From the NCBI RefSeq assembly GCF_000204055.1, contig NW_006768786.1, forward strand, positions 131,865 to 195,864: a DNA stretch of 64,000 nucleotides. Direction: 5' to 3'. Shown piece after piece: positions 1 to 11,089 of the stretch. The translations under genes and the position numbers were made by a program. The number at the start of each line of letters is the position of its first letter. The first letter of the stretch is position 1. This stretch comes from Melampsora larici-populina 98AG31. Its lineage: Eukaryota; Basidiomycota; Pucciniomycetes; Pucciniales; Melampsoraceae. The notes below the pieces were generated by a model, which had not been told where the DNA came from, did not search any database, and saw nothing but the letters and a program-made list of their open reading frames with translations.

Positions 1-86
1 TCGGAGTGCTGACAGACTCGGCACCAGTGGCTACGGAGATCGCGTAGACCTGGAAAGGGAAATGTCAGTAACGAGAGCGATATGGA

Positions 87-847
87 TTAGCATGATGGGG
101 CCCTGCAACATACATCGACTTGCCACATGTGGCGGGCTACATCTTTACCGGTAACATAACCCATGATAGTCATTTCCCGTCCTCGCTGAAATAGATTCTG
201 GACTTTAGCGAGGTTGCGTACTGGCCGGCACCAGTACTCCATCTGGAATTCAATGTTCGTACCGGTCTAGGGAGCGGTCATGTCAGCGGGGCGACGATGA
301 GGGCGGGGTTAGAAGCCTGAAAGCGTACCACTGGATTATAATCCGTGTGTTGCACGATACAGATTGTAGTAGGCTTCCCGTCGTGCGCAGGCTCCTGGAT
401 AACCCGTTTGCTGAGAATGATACCGATGGAGGACACAGCGGTGTTGTTGATCAAAGCACCGGGAAAGGCCTCTGAGTTGCCGAGGTGCACGACATGGCTG
501 AATTCATGGACACAATTGGAGGGTGTTGGGTTGTTAGGTGCAAAGAACTTGCCCTTGGCGAAGTACATCTCGCCAACGGTGACTGCGGTGCCAGATCCGG
601 AGAATGACGTAAGGTGTGTAGGGTGTTTGTGAGCGTCGTTACCCTCGATCCCGCCGCAGCTGATACCGGTCTGGGCAACGCGATAGCCAACGTTTGCGTT
701 GAGGGTGCTAGCGATCTAAAGAAGGAATTAGGAATGATGTGACGGGGAAGATAATGGAAATGCTGTGCTAACCATGCCAGAGACTTCCCAACAAGCAGAA
801 ATGTAGACGGGGTGGGAGACACAACGATTGGAAGGGGAAGCCGACAT
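87..847 (-). CDS. Small fungal protein of unknown function (213 aa)
   Basis: I do not recognise a named function. The model has three exons, 847-773, 715-329 and 266-87, and closes to 214 codons. Both introns (57 and 62 bp) have GT..AG ends; the 62 bp one is marked by an in-frame stop in the unspliced frame. The C-terminal exon reads through IEFQMEYWCRPV and GREMTIMGYVTG, a pattern I associate with a fungal family of short, often secreted proteins of unknown role. No signal peptide is visible at the chosen ATG, so a 5' exon may be missing. Residues in exon 2 include HEFSH, which has the form of the HExxH zinc-peptidase motif, but no third metal ligand is evident, so a peptidase call is not supported. 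The reading frame ends at a TAA; a further exon off the left edge cannot be excluded. Confidence 0.55.
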
Positions 848-2042
848 ATTTATGAATAAAGGGAAACAGGAGGAGTAAGGCAAATGCGGATTTGTTTGCA
901 GAATGCTAATAACAAAATGAGATCGACAGATGAGAATGAAAAGAAATTGTTGGGGAGTAAGCCAAATTGATAGCTTCCAGAGTTGGGTTATTATACCTTG
1001 GAATGGTTGGTGGGCTGTCGACGAATTGACCGAGTGCGGTCGGAGGTTAGCCTGGCTGTGAGGGCGAGAAAGAGTGTGGGTGATCATGCCGGTTGGAGTG
1101 CTAATTCATTTATTTGTGGACTGGTCAGGCATCAGTCAAGGCGCACGTGGTTGGTATTGTAAGGTCCATATGGATGGTGGTTGGGTGGAGCGGTTCAGAT
1201 AATGACGGGTGAGCAGACTGATGGTTAAGACTGGCGGTGCACGAGGGGTGGTTGCGAAGTATGGGGGCATGTTGATTCATTAATCTCAAATCTGGGGAGA
1301 ATTGGTGTAATGGAATGGCGGTAACGTGTGACAGGGCAGTGGAAACAATCACCGCAGTGACTGCACGAGTCAATGAATTGGGTGCAGGATTGGACAACAG
1401 GTCAGAACCTGACAGTACCACCGTAGCCCATCTTGTGTTATTAGTAATAGAAGATCTAGTTGGTCTGAGTTTGAGTCTAATACTTTGAGATGTGAGTTCT
1501 TTCTTCTTGAAAATCCGGGTTGTATCCAATGAATTCTAATCTTAATCTATTCTAATCTGTGAGTTTCAATCTGATTTCTTCTTTTCTTTTCTTCTCGATT
1601 GTCCTGTGGTTCCTCGATCCTTGGTTGAGATCCGACAATATGTTATGGCTCTATCTGTACGGTCTTTGTGATGAGGGATCAAGGGTTCTAAGCAGCAACC
1701 AGGTCCTATAATGAGATTGTCGGATGAAGGAAAAAGGACTACAACTGGAGTAATGCGCTAGTACAACATAGTGTTAGATGTGTGACATGTATGTAAGAGT
1801 TTCACAGATTGGACTCGTAACACCAAAGTAACCTGTGGCACCTCTGAATCTTCTGGGTATAAAGTACTGCAGGCTCCACACTTGTAAGACCAACCAGAGC
1901 TCTGAGCCAGATCCTTAGAAGGACAGCTCAGCCATCCCACTGGCATCAAATCCTTGTCTTAGAGGCAACTAACTGCAGTCTTCACTTGGGTGTACCAATT
2001 GAATACTTTTATCTTTGTTTACTCTTCACCTTTTTTAGTGAA

Positions 2043-2067
2043 GAGTCAGCCCAACAGTTGCTGACTC
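2043..2067. repeat. Hairpin palindrome, possible element end
   Basis: GAGTCAGC and GCTGACTC flank a 9 bp loop. The outer bases (TGAGGAGT on the complementary strand) resemble the palindrome at 2258-2282, so the two may be the ends of one small non-autonomous element of about 250 bp. Confidence 0.4.
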
Positions 2068-2257
2068 CTCACATTTTTTATCCAATTTTGATTCAAAAAA
2101 ATCTGTGGCCACCACCTGCTGGTGAATTGATATTAAAGCCAACAACTTTTTTAAAATATTTTTTGATGAAAGATAGTTGATGATAGGACTTGAGTGGATG
2201 GGGGGATGAGATGCAAGGGCTAGTGAGGGTGTCCCACAATGTATAATAGATTGCAAG

Positions 2258-2282
2258 TGAGGAGTAGGACATCTACTCCTCA
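2258..2282. repeat. Perfect 10 bp inverted repeat, 5 bp loop
   Basis: TGAGGAGTAG, loop GACAT, CTACTCCTCA. It is the partner of the hairpin at 2043-2067 in orientation and partly in sequence. Confidence 0.5.
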
Positions 2283-2509
2283 TGGCTCATGAATTCTACA
2301 TGGTACAGTACAAGCATAAGCCTTATAGTGATGTAAGATTATAACACCACCCCTCCTCTAATGCAATGACCTCCTCTTGCAGGCCAGCATTTTCCACAGG
2401 TTGGCATTGAAAAATCTCATAGGGAACAAGCTTCACCCTCTTACCTTTCTACTTGATTTTCTATACCTTGATTCTAATCCTGGATATGGCTTGTTAAATG
2501 TTAGGTCTC

Positions 2510-4610
2510 TTGCGTTATTGAGTCAATTCTCTGGTTCCCAAGTGTTGTAAGATGAGTCATGCCCTTGCCAACTGATGAAATAATATATCCTATTTTCCTT
2601 ATTTCTTTTACCTAACATCTCCTTGACCTCAAATTCTTCTTTGTCATTAACAATGATTGGTGGAGGTAGGCTTTGTTCTTGACCTTCTATTATGCTTTTT
2701 GGAATCTACCTCAATAAGTTAATGTGAAAGAATGGATGTATCTGTCTCATAGTTTTGGGTAGTGGCATTTTGTAAGCATTGCTCAAAATTTGTTTAGTGA
2801 TGGAAAATGGTCCAAGCCACCAATGCACAAACTTAGCTGTTGGGGTGTGATAAACAAGTTTTTACTATCAACCACACTTTTATACCTTTTTTCTATACAG
2901 GCTTAGCTGTCTTCCTAACTTTCTTATAATGTTGGGTTTTTATCTTGTCTTGAGTCAATTTCATTGCATCCTTCAGTTCACACTGAACTTCTTTGATCTG
3001 AATCATTCATTTTTCTACCAACGGTATACATTGTTTGATTGTGGGGACATATGTCAGTTTGGCATTGTAACCATAATTTGCTTTGAATGGCAAATTTCCA
3101 ATTAGTGTGTGCTGATTGTTGTTGTACAAAAACTCAGCAAACAGTAATAAGTTGCACCAGTCATCCTGTTTATAATTGTAAAATCCCATAAATATAACTC
3201 TGCCACTCTATTTGTTTTTTCTGGCTGGCCATCCATTTGTGGGTGATGTAAATGGCTAAGAAGACCTGTTAAAACCAGTGCTAATGTAAGCACTCTTCTC
3301 TCCACGTCTAAGGTATGCAGACCTTCAACTAACCTGAAACAGTGGGAGGTAAAGATAAAGATGAGAAACGATAATAGAGAAGCTTTTAATAAAGCTAATG
3401 ATAAGATCTAAAATTTCTCTTTCCATAAAGATATTAATGTATTTCAAAGCTAACCTGTTAAAACCAGTGCTAATATAAGCACTCTTCTCTCCACGTCTAA
3501 GGTATGCAGACCTTTGACTAACCTAAGTAGAAAAAACAAGAAAGAAAGATGAAATGAGTTTTTAGCGAAAGTGATAAAGCAAAATAACAAAAGTAAATCT
3601 TGTACCTGAAATAGTGGGAGGTAAAGATAAAGATGAGAAACAATAATAGAGAAGCTTTTAATAAAGCTAATGATAAGATCTAAACGGAAGTTCTGTAACA
3701 CATCCCTACATTAGTGTTGATAATAGATTTGATGATTTTAAGAAAAGACTTACTCTCTTTCCATAAAGATGGGAAAGAGAGTGGGAACATGAAACCAATT
3801 CACAACATATAACATTGGCCCAATAACTCGATTGGAAAACACAATGGGGATGATGTGCGGCAAAGGTATTTGGAACAAGATTAAGAAGACCACTCTCAAA
3901 GTGACTGATCACAAAACAAAAGAAACATAACTAGAGCACACATATCACCACAGCTAACACCTGTTTGAGATATCACAATACAGACATGTCAGTTCATTGT
4001 GACAGTCTTGATTGCATCTCAACAGGTGATACATAGCTGATGCCTGAGTTGTAATTCCTAGCATTTGGTTGAGTTTTTTTGTCACCTTTGATAGGAACAT
4101 GTTTCCCCCATCAGACATGATTGTTTGTGGAGTTCCGTGTAACCACCACACTTCTTTCATCATCACTCTTGCTTATCCATCTGAGGCTGTTTCTTTTGTG
4201 CATGGGATGAAATGTGCCATTTTTGTTAACCTATCTACTACATTTAGTATGCTGATGAAACCAGTTGATTTTGGTACACCAGTGATTAGGTCATAGCAGA
4301 TATCCAGCCACAGTCCTTGTGGGACTGGCAGTGGTTGAAGGCTAACAAAGGGGCTTTCAGTACATGATTTAACTCTTTGGCAGGACTGGAATCCATCTGT
4401 AGCTGTTTGCATACTCCTTAATCAAAGGCCAGAAGTACAACCTTTTCAACAACACCAATGTTCTCATTTGACCAGGGTTACCAGCAAGTTTGCTGTTGTA
4501 TCTTAAATATAAGATCTGCAATTTGATATCAGAATTGTCAGGCATCATTACTTTGTTTTTGAAATATAGGAAAATATCAATCACAGGGACAAAGATAGAC
4601 ACTCACACAT
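2510..4610 (-). pseudogene. Decayed Ty3/gypsy chromovirus pol: integrase and chromodomain
   Basis: Reading the reverse strand from 4610 down gives, in order, an integrase zinc-binding region (GNPGQMRTLVLLKRLYFWP, near 4480), the integrase core (VDRLTKMAHFIPC near 4220, then LHGTPQTIMSDGG near 4125), after an interruption HPQMDGQPEKTN and DDWCNLLLFAEFLYNN (3240-3100), and finally a chromodomain-like stretch (YYFISWQGHDSSYNTWEPEN, about 2530-2610). Stops and frame changes separate the blocks and reverse transcriptase is not seen, so the element is dead and 5' truncated. The integrase core is split by the solo LTR at 3247-4024. An integrase followed by a chromodomain is the usual order in chromoviruses. 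Confidence 0.85.
3247..4024. mobile_element. Solo LTR (778 bp) nested in the dead gypsy integrase
   Basis: The insert begins TGTAAATGGC and ends CTCAACA, the TG..CA ends of an LTR, and is flanked by a perfect 5 bp duplication GGTGA at 3242-3246 and 4025-4029. Removing the insert and one duplicate rejoins the integrase reading ..SAMYH and PQMDG.. in frame with the expected family sequence. Inside, a block starting near 3267 recurs from about 3472 and again from about 3603, so the LTR carries an internal duplication. No internal retrotransposon region remains. Confidence 0.85.
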
Positions 4611-5030
4611 GGGTGAGCACTGCAATCTTGGAGTTTTTTTCCAACATTTGTTCAATTTTCCTTCCAAATTCTTTCCCTTTTCTTTTCTATTCCTTCCTGC
4701 TTTCCAGCTGATTACACGATCAACAGGAACTGAGCCAATGAACTAGGCCTTCCTCAGGCTTCATTCTGTGGCAAGAAGCCTGAGGAAGGGCTGGCCCATG
4801 TGCTCACTCCATCTCAGCCCCTCAGCTAATTGTCAGTGGCATCCCTTGGAGCCTGCTGATCCAGGGGACACTTGCAGTTGGCAGGGGTTAACTTGTTAAG
4901 CTAGCCTTGCAATGAGTTTTACAACACAAACCCTAGATGGTGTCAGGAGGTTTTGAACATAATCCACTGACTGCGCAACACTTTGCTGGCAGGTTCTGGA
5001 GTCTAAACCCCTTGAATCAATTTCTAATCC

Positions 5031-5160
5031 AGCACTTGAGTAATCAGAACCAGTAACAAAAAGAAACAAATAGAGATAGAACTAAATAGAAGAAAGCTAC
5101 CCATGCCTAATCTGCACTCAAGTAATCAGAACCAGTAATCAAAAGAAACAAATAGAGATA
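5031..5160. repeat. Two-copy direct repeat, about 80 bp apart
   Basis: The block AGTAATCAGAACCAGTAA followed by AAGAAACAAATAGAGATA occurs near 5038 and again near 5117. It looks like a local duplication beside the MITE. Confidence 0.6.
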
Positions 5161-5170
5161 AAACAGCATA

Positions 5171-5381
5171 CAGCCATTCCGATATTTCTTGTCGCTCCGT
5201 TTTGAAAAAGAAAAAGTGAAACTCGGTGAAACCTAAGTTTTTACTCGATAAAACTTTGAATTTGGCTGTAATTCAAGGAAATACAGCCATTTTTCAGGTT
5301 TTAACTGGTTAAAACTTAGGTTTTGAGCTCATAAACTTTTCTTTTCAAAACTGTGAGCAACAACAAATATCAGAATGGCTG
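5171..5381. mobile_element. Tc1/mariner-type MITE, TA target site
   Basis: The ends are imperfect inverted repeats of about 70 bp: CAGCCATTCCGATATTTCTT at the left, and the complement of the right end begins CAGCCATTCTGATATTTGTT. Both ends are bordered by TA (5169-5170 and 5382-5383). The 211 bp body has no open frame. It lies about 105 bp beyond the stop codon of the reverse-strand adenylation gene. Confidence 0.85.
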
Positions 5382-5488
5382 TAGACAAAAGCTACAAGGA
5401 AAAAAGAATAAGGGGGGAAGTCCAAACAACTGATATATCCTAAATGGTCTAAACCCATACTGACTGCAATACCCATAACACAGATACA

Positions 5489-8310
5489 CTACACTTCCAC
5501 CCTTACAGAAACCTTGGGTGAATATTTCAATATCATTTTCTTCAATGACTCACAAAGTTCTTCTGATTTGGGATTCAATAATGGTGTATGTGAAAGAATA
5601 CTTATGATCCAATCCGAGAGTTTCGCAATGGAAGGATATCGATACATGATGTTGTGAGGTACAGTTATGAGACTGTTGGGCCCTGAATTCATGAGTTGTA
5701 CAATTTGTGCCCTGATTTGTCGGGCGTGTAGACTGTTGTTCAAGCAAAGAATAGATCAGAATGCGAAGAGGCGGGATTCGGAATTATTGTTCAAGAATGC
5801 TCTGACCTATCACACCCTTGAGTAAACAAATCCTCTTCCGCATTCACATCACAATTCAGATGCTTATTGACAATCTTTTTGACACATTCCCGAACACTCT
5901 CACTTATGACTGCGCCACTGGCGTCAAATGCTTCTTCAAGAGATGATGGTGAAGATTTCTGATCTTGTGTATAAATCGCTTCAATCTGGTCCTTGAACAT
6001 CTCAAGAGCTTTGTAGCGTGAGATTTGACCCTTTGGAGTTCTAGGAAGTGGAGTGATCCTAGGATCAATGACCATGATCAATTCACGAGTCAATCGACTA
6101 TGGGAGGGGCCAAACTTGTTCGCCTCCGCAATCGAGGGCCTATCACAAAGAGAAAGGCATTCATCAGTCAGTCTGAGACGATTAATCAAGGTACTAAATC
6201 ACAAGTTCTAATTTTTCACCATATCAGGTCGATATATGCCTCCATAGCTTCTTCATTAGTTATGTCTATAGCATGAGATTCTTCCGGCTCAAGTATCACG
6301 CCATTTTGAGGCTTTCCTCGTCCAAACATCAGTGCACTCTTGATCGCAGGGTTGAACGACATGATAGCTTCCATTGGCCCACTACAAAGTTAAGAATAAT
6401 TCATAATCAGACAGAGGGTATGGCGTTATCCCATGATCCAGTACGAATCCTTACGGGTTAGTCTTCTCAGAATTAGATAGCATGATTTGATCATCTACAC
6501 GGCCCACAACACGATACAAGGGAAGGGTTGGATGTTTGCATATCAAGTCATTTGTGTGATATGTTTGAGGTGACAGAGCGGTCTCTATCACCGTCGATGC
6601 ACATCGGTGTTTATCTGAGGACTGGAGATGCAGAGGCAGTCAGTATCACCTCCAAATTACCTGAATTTTTGATTGGGCTTCGTGACTCACCAAGATAACA
6701 AGCTCAAGAAGATCATTTTCATGTGGAATGAGACGAGTAGTGAGTTGCGGTGACATCTCAAAGTACTCCCAATTTTCTCCTAAGCAATGCTCAGATAAAA
6801 GCGCAGAAATTGGACCGACTTCAGTTCTGTGAAGCGATGTCGTGTCAGCAATTAAAATCCACCCATTCAAGAGGGTGAAGCACCGGAAGCGGTTGACTCA
6901 CGCGCCATACATCATGCAAAGTTTGACCCCGCCCTTGATGAGGTGATTGCCGATTTCAGTGGACAAAGGTCCTCCACCGATTCCCACTCTCTTAAGATTT
7001 CGAAGGGCTTCAACACTCGATGGGTCGGAAGCGTAATCCTGAGACATATAGTGCCGAAATCAGCCTTCTGGACACTCGTTCGTATTGCTCAAATGAAAAA
7101 GACTCACAGTAAGCATCATCGGGCTGAAAGAAGCTACAGTACAACCTAAGGATCTTATCGCTTCTAAGATATTGAATGAATTGGGTACCTTTGGCTTACA
7201 TCGCCCATCGGGCCCAAGTTCCGGCCGGAAATGTCCCGAGATGCAGCCCGTAGAAAGGTTGATGAGTGATCCAAAATGAAAACCCATCGAGTGGAAGGCT
7301 GGCAAGACCATGGCCGCAGTTAACTCTCCCTCCCAACAAAAACTGTTGTATAGTGGACATTTCATCCAAGATTGAAGCACAGCTGGGTTCAAGTAGATTA
7401 TCTTGGGAAAGGCAGTGGTACCCGACGAATGAAGAATCATGATTGGTTCGCAAGGGGATCGAAGCGGTGCTGATATTGATGCCAATTTCTGAGGAACATC
7501 TGCGTCGAATTGATGTGCAGACTGGCTGAAGAGACGAGGGAAGAGGCTATGTGCCGTTGGAAGCTCAAGCAGCTTCAATAGATGAAATTCTGGCAAAAGT
7601 TTGAGAACCTCGTCCATCTGCTCCCGACTTATCTTCTCGCCAGTTGACATATTGTGAACATCTTGAGTGAGCAGCTGTGGGTTGAATTCGACATATAAAC
7701 TCTGACAACCCGATGATTGAAGCAAATGGGTAATCGCAGCCGGAGAGTTTCTCGGGGAAATTGCAAAGGGCTGTGGCGCACAAACAAACAATGAACGTTT
7801 AACGCAAAGCGTTGACCAGGGCACAAGTATCGGAAACTCCATCCTGAAACTCACGATACATCCTGCTCTCATGAGAGCCAATATCACAGTGAAGTAGACC
7901 AACGGTTCACTATACGCGATAATTCCAACGACAGGGCGAGGACAAGCATCGGTGGGAGCTGAACCTGCACTACTCAAATCTCGTGCGATGTTGATCACCG
8001 TATTTCCGATTTCGTTCCACGTTATGATGTCATTCTCGGCGTGATGATTTTCAGAAGCAGGGAGGATGGCAAAAGGATAATTAGGGTTATGAGTGACATG
8101 AAAGTCCACCAATTTCTCGGGAGTCAGACCTGGGTCATCCAAGTCGGGTTTTTGAAATTTGGGGAATTTGTCTTTCGAGTGACGATCTTTCCAGGTGGAA
8201 GCCGAGTCGAGAGTGAAGGTCATATTTTCTCTGGCCTGATAATTAGCTCGACTAAACTTGTAGAGCAAATCAGAGAGGGAGAATGATGAAGGAGATGGAT
8301 GAGAGACCAA
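5489..8310 (-). CDS. NRPS-like adenylation plus carrier protein, reductase end missing
   Basis: Eight exons (8310-7855, 7770-7108, 7038-6902, 6826-6691, 6621-6455, 6381-6220, 6139-5807, 5732-5489) give 765 aa. The family is the fungal aminoadipate-reductase-like group, which activates a carboxylic acid as an acyl-AMP and loads it on a carrier domain. Visible core motifs are [12 protein letters not shown] (ATP loop, about 263-275), MYGATEVG (about 417), [13 protein letters not shown] (about 505) and PRTPKGQ with the late lysine (about 608). The carrier motif is [11 protein letters not shown], with the phosphopantetheine serine near 685 formed across a splice site. The usual TGD motif reads TND. 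After the carrier domain the frame stops at once in what looks like an unused splice donor (TCT then GTAAGG); the NAD-binding thioester-reductase domain that family members carry is absent, and a MITE and retrotransposon debris follow. It is either a truncated pseudogene or a two-domain enzyme. Confidence 0.85.
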
Positions 8311-8733
8311 GAGATTCGTTAGGATTCGGTCGGTGATGTGAAAACTCGAAGGCTCTGAAGGGATCGAAGTACGGTCCTGTGAATATATTTGGACTGCGAC
8401 AAGGGCATCGGAAGATTGCGGAGAACAGAATGGGAAGGTGGATTATATACCAATCTGAATACACAGCCATGGTCGATGACTCGATCATGGGCAAGGAAGA
8501 AAATCGCAAAAGCTCGGCATGAATTCATCCACGGTTCACCAGAGAGCATGCTCACGACGGGGGTTCTTTGTCTTAGATCCGTGTGGTTGAGGCAAGACTC
8601 AAGAGGTGCCCAGAATTATGTAAACCACCCAAAAGTTTGAAAACGTCTATTGAAAATCTATGTATGTATACCCATGCGAGAATGTTTGATTTGTTACTTT
8701 TTCCCTGTGGATTCCCCCAGAGGCCTCAACTTA
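8311..8733. other. Upstream region of the adenylation gene
   Basis: No gene or strong site is seen. Only short, unsupported open frames are present. Confidence 0.4.
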
Positions 8734-8861
8734 TCCAAGTCCCACACTGCTTTGCACACGCTTTGAGTGCAGCAAGGGACTTGACAGCATATGACAACTA
8801 GGAACACTGTGGCCTGTGAGCGAAATGATTTTTGCAGGAGAAACCTGGCTTCCTTTGATTA

Positions 8862-9089
8862 TGGTCCTCAAACCTATGCAAAAATTCATGCAATTTTGTG
8901 CACACTGTCCAAGACATGAATAGAACTGGCACAGATCTTGCATGTTGGTCTTGCATGGTTTTCATACCAGTTGGAACACAATATGTAGTTGGGGTTGCCA
9001 GAAATTTCAATGTGCAAAATTGGTGCAAGAATTCTTGCATGGATCTTGCAGGTTGGTCTTGTATGGTTCTTGGAGAGGTTTGAGGACCA
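8862..9089. mobile_element. MITE with TA target site
   Basis: TGGTCCTCAAACCT at the left is inverted at the right as AGGTTTGAGGACCA, and both ends are flanked by TA (8860-8861 and 9090-9091). Subterminal CTTGCATG-type motifs also repeat in both orientations. Length is 228 bp. Confidence 0.8.
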
Positions 9090-9275
9090 TAAATGACTGT
9101 TTTCCCCATTTATGAATTGTCATGAGGCAAAGAAGTTTTTTGTTTGCCTCTCTGAGACACATTGACTTATTGAAAAACGTGAGGACTCCAAGGACTCCTC
9201 TCTTTACTTTCCCTTGAGGTTGGAGGTTTGTGTCAAATTTGCCTTAGATTTCAATTATGGTATACAAATATTTAT

Positions 9276-10310
9276 ACTACACAAAGTTGTTCTGGAACTT
9301 TTCCACGAAGGTTCCAGAACACATTTTCCACGAAGCCAGAAAGGCAGAATACGTTCTGGCTTTCTGGACTTCGATCAAAACGCCACATCCCCAATCTAGT
9401 CCGACATCCCCCATCACAACATGCCTGACGAGATTCCCCTTCAAGTACCGCTTCAATCAAATTTCTCAACAACAAATTGACCTAACAACCTTTCTCAACT
9501 TACTTCATCCAACCCCAAGATTCATCTGAGAAAACCAAATCACTATTCATCAAATCATTCAAATTCTGACCAATCATAATTTGAATGTAATCAATTTAAT
9601 GCATAAACTTGGTCCACCAATAAAATCAGAAATTGACCCAGATAGATATTGCTCTTGTTCAAGATCCAAGAGCTTTTTTTGTATCATCGATTAGAACTTG
9701 TTCCTATCAATCTTGCAAATTTAATTGATTTGGTTTTACGACTTAGTTCGCAATTAACATCAGAAATCGATTCAAATAGATATCGATCTCGTTTAAGATC
9801 CAAGAGCTTATTTTAATTGTTCTGGTATCATCAAATAAACCTTGTTCCTGTCAATCTTCAACACAAGCCAATCTAATTTAGATTATTGTCTGTTGAAGGA
9901 TCAGACATTGATCTTGTTCAAAATCGATGATGCTCTTCCAAAACCTCTTCCTATCAATGTGTTTCTATCAATCTTCTCGTACACAAAAGAATGTTATTCA
10001 TGGACCTCATTTGTCCTTTTCAGGCTACAGTGTGGTGTATGAGGACAGAGGTGTGGAAGCGAGGTGAAGAAAGAGAGTTGGTTGAGGGGGAAGATGAAGA
10101 GGTCTCGATCAATAGCTACAGGGTTGAATCAGGTTGGATTGCGCTGTCCTTTGGACCCTAGGGGCAAGGGGCATTCAAATTTGTTTTTTTTCCACGAGGC
10201 CACAAAGCCAGAACACAGCCAAAATTTTCTTTTCTGGCTTTGTGGAAAACCGTTCTGGAACCTTTGTGGAAAAGTTCCAGAACAACTTTGTGTAGGACAA
10301 TTGTTCTGGA
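9276..10310. repeat. Inner inverted repeat pair rich in TTCnnGAA
   Basis: A block at 9276-9320, with CACAAAGTTGTTCTGGAACT then TTTCCACGAAGGTTCCAGAAC, is found inverted at about 10250-10305. Both arms, and the sequence to 10375, are packed with TTCTGGAA and TTCCAGAA. Confidence 0.65.
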
Positions 10311-11089
10311 GATTTCCAGAAGGGTTTTCCCAGAAAACCAGAACCCTTCTGGTGTTCTGGAAAACTATATTTCTGTGAACAAGGTTCCACTTTGTGTTGC
10401 AGTCATGTATGTTTTATAAGGAATGAAAATTTCTCCATAAGTCCCTGGCTATGCTCAAAGCATGCAAGAAGCAGTGTGGGACTTGGATGAGCTTTGCAGA
10501 GGCGTGAAAAGCGGGCTGTATAGGAGTATTGTCAATAATCACATGTCCTCCAAATGTGAGCAGATGCGGAAATTTAATTGAAAGTGGATATCAAACCTGT
10601 TACCCCTTGAATCCAGTGGATGACTTGTGCAAGTGCTTGCTTTTCTACAAAGTTTTTGCGGCAGAGGGAGCAAGAGCTTACATTCATGTGGTGTATATCT
10701 TGTGCCTAGAAGTGCATACTTTATCTCTTTGGTCACAAATGGATTCACAGTATTCCTTTTGGACATCTTGATGCTTGGAATGGCATGTATACACTTAGAG
10801 CACAACTTCAAGTTGGCATGACAGAGGTTTGAATATCAACTTTTCATTGTGTTGGTTTCAGAGTGCATCTTCATAATTGTAGCCTTTGCAGCACAACAGA
10901 TGTTCTCACTTGGCAAGCTTGAACTTGTGCTGAGCTCTTGATCCTCATGTTGTATCCCCTCTTGCCTTCTTCTTTGACTTTATATGGTTTCTGTTTGCAC
11001 TGTTGTGGTGATAAATCTATGGTATCAATCAAAAAAAATTCGTTATAATAGTTTAACAAGGTTATTGGGAAGGTTCAGCAGGGAAGAAA

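Larger units (their letters stand above)
848..2320. other. Intergenic, no supported gene
   Basis: The open frames on both strands here are short and lack splice or family support. A pyrimidine-rich run near 1565-1615 may lie in the promoter of the reverse-strand gene ending at 847. Two short palindromes (2043-2067 and 2258-2282) are listed separately. Confidence 0.5.
8734..10487. mobile_element. Non-autonomous element with long terminal inverted repeats, nested
   Basis: TCCAAGTCCCACACTGCTT at 8734-8752 is repeated exactly in inverted form at 10469-10487, and the match continues inward with gaps (GCTTTGAG). The 1.75 kb between holds no credible coding frame but contains a MITE (8862-9089) and a second, inner inverted repeat pair (9276-10310). 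The target duplication is not clear. Confidence 0.6.

Noticed and set aside
1125..1529. Reverse 134-codon frame
   Set aside because: No family features, no splice support and biased low-complexity composition.
10064..10390. Forward 104-codon frame with Cys/Trp-rich end
   Set aside because: It lies in the foldback arms of a repeat; the reverse strand gives an equally long frame from the same palindromes.
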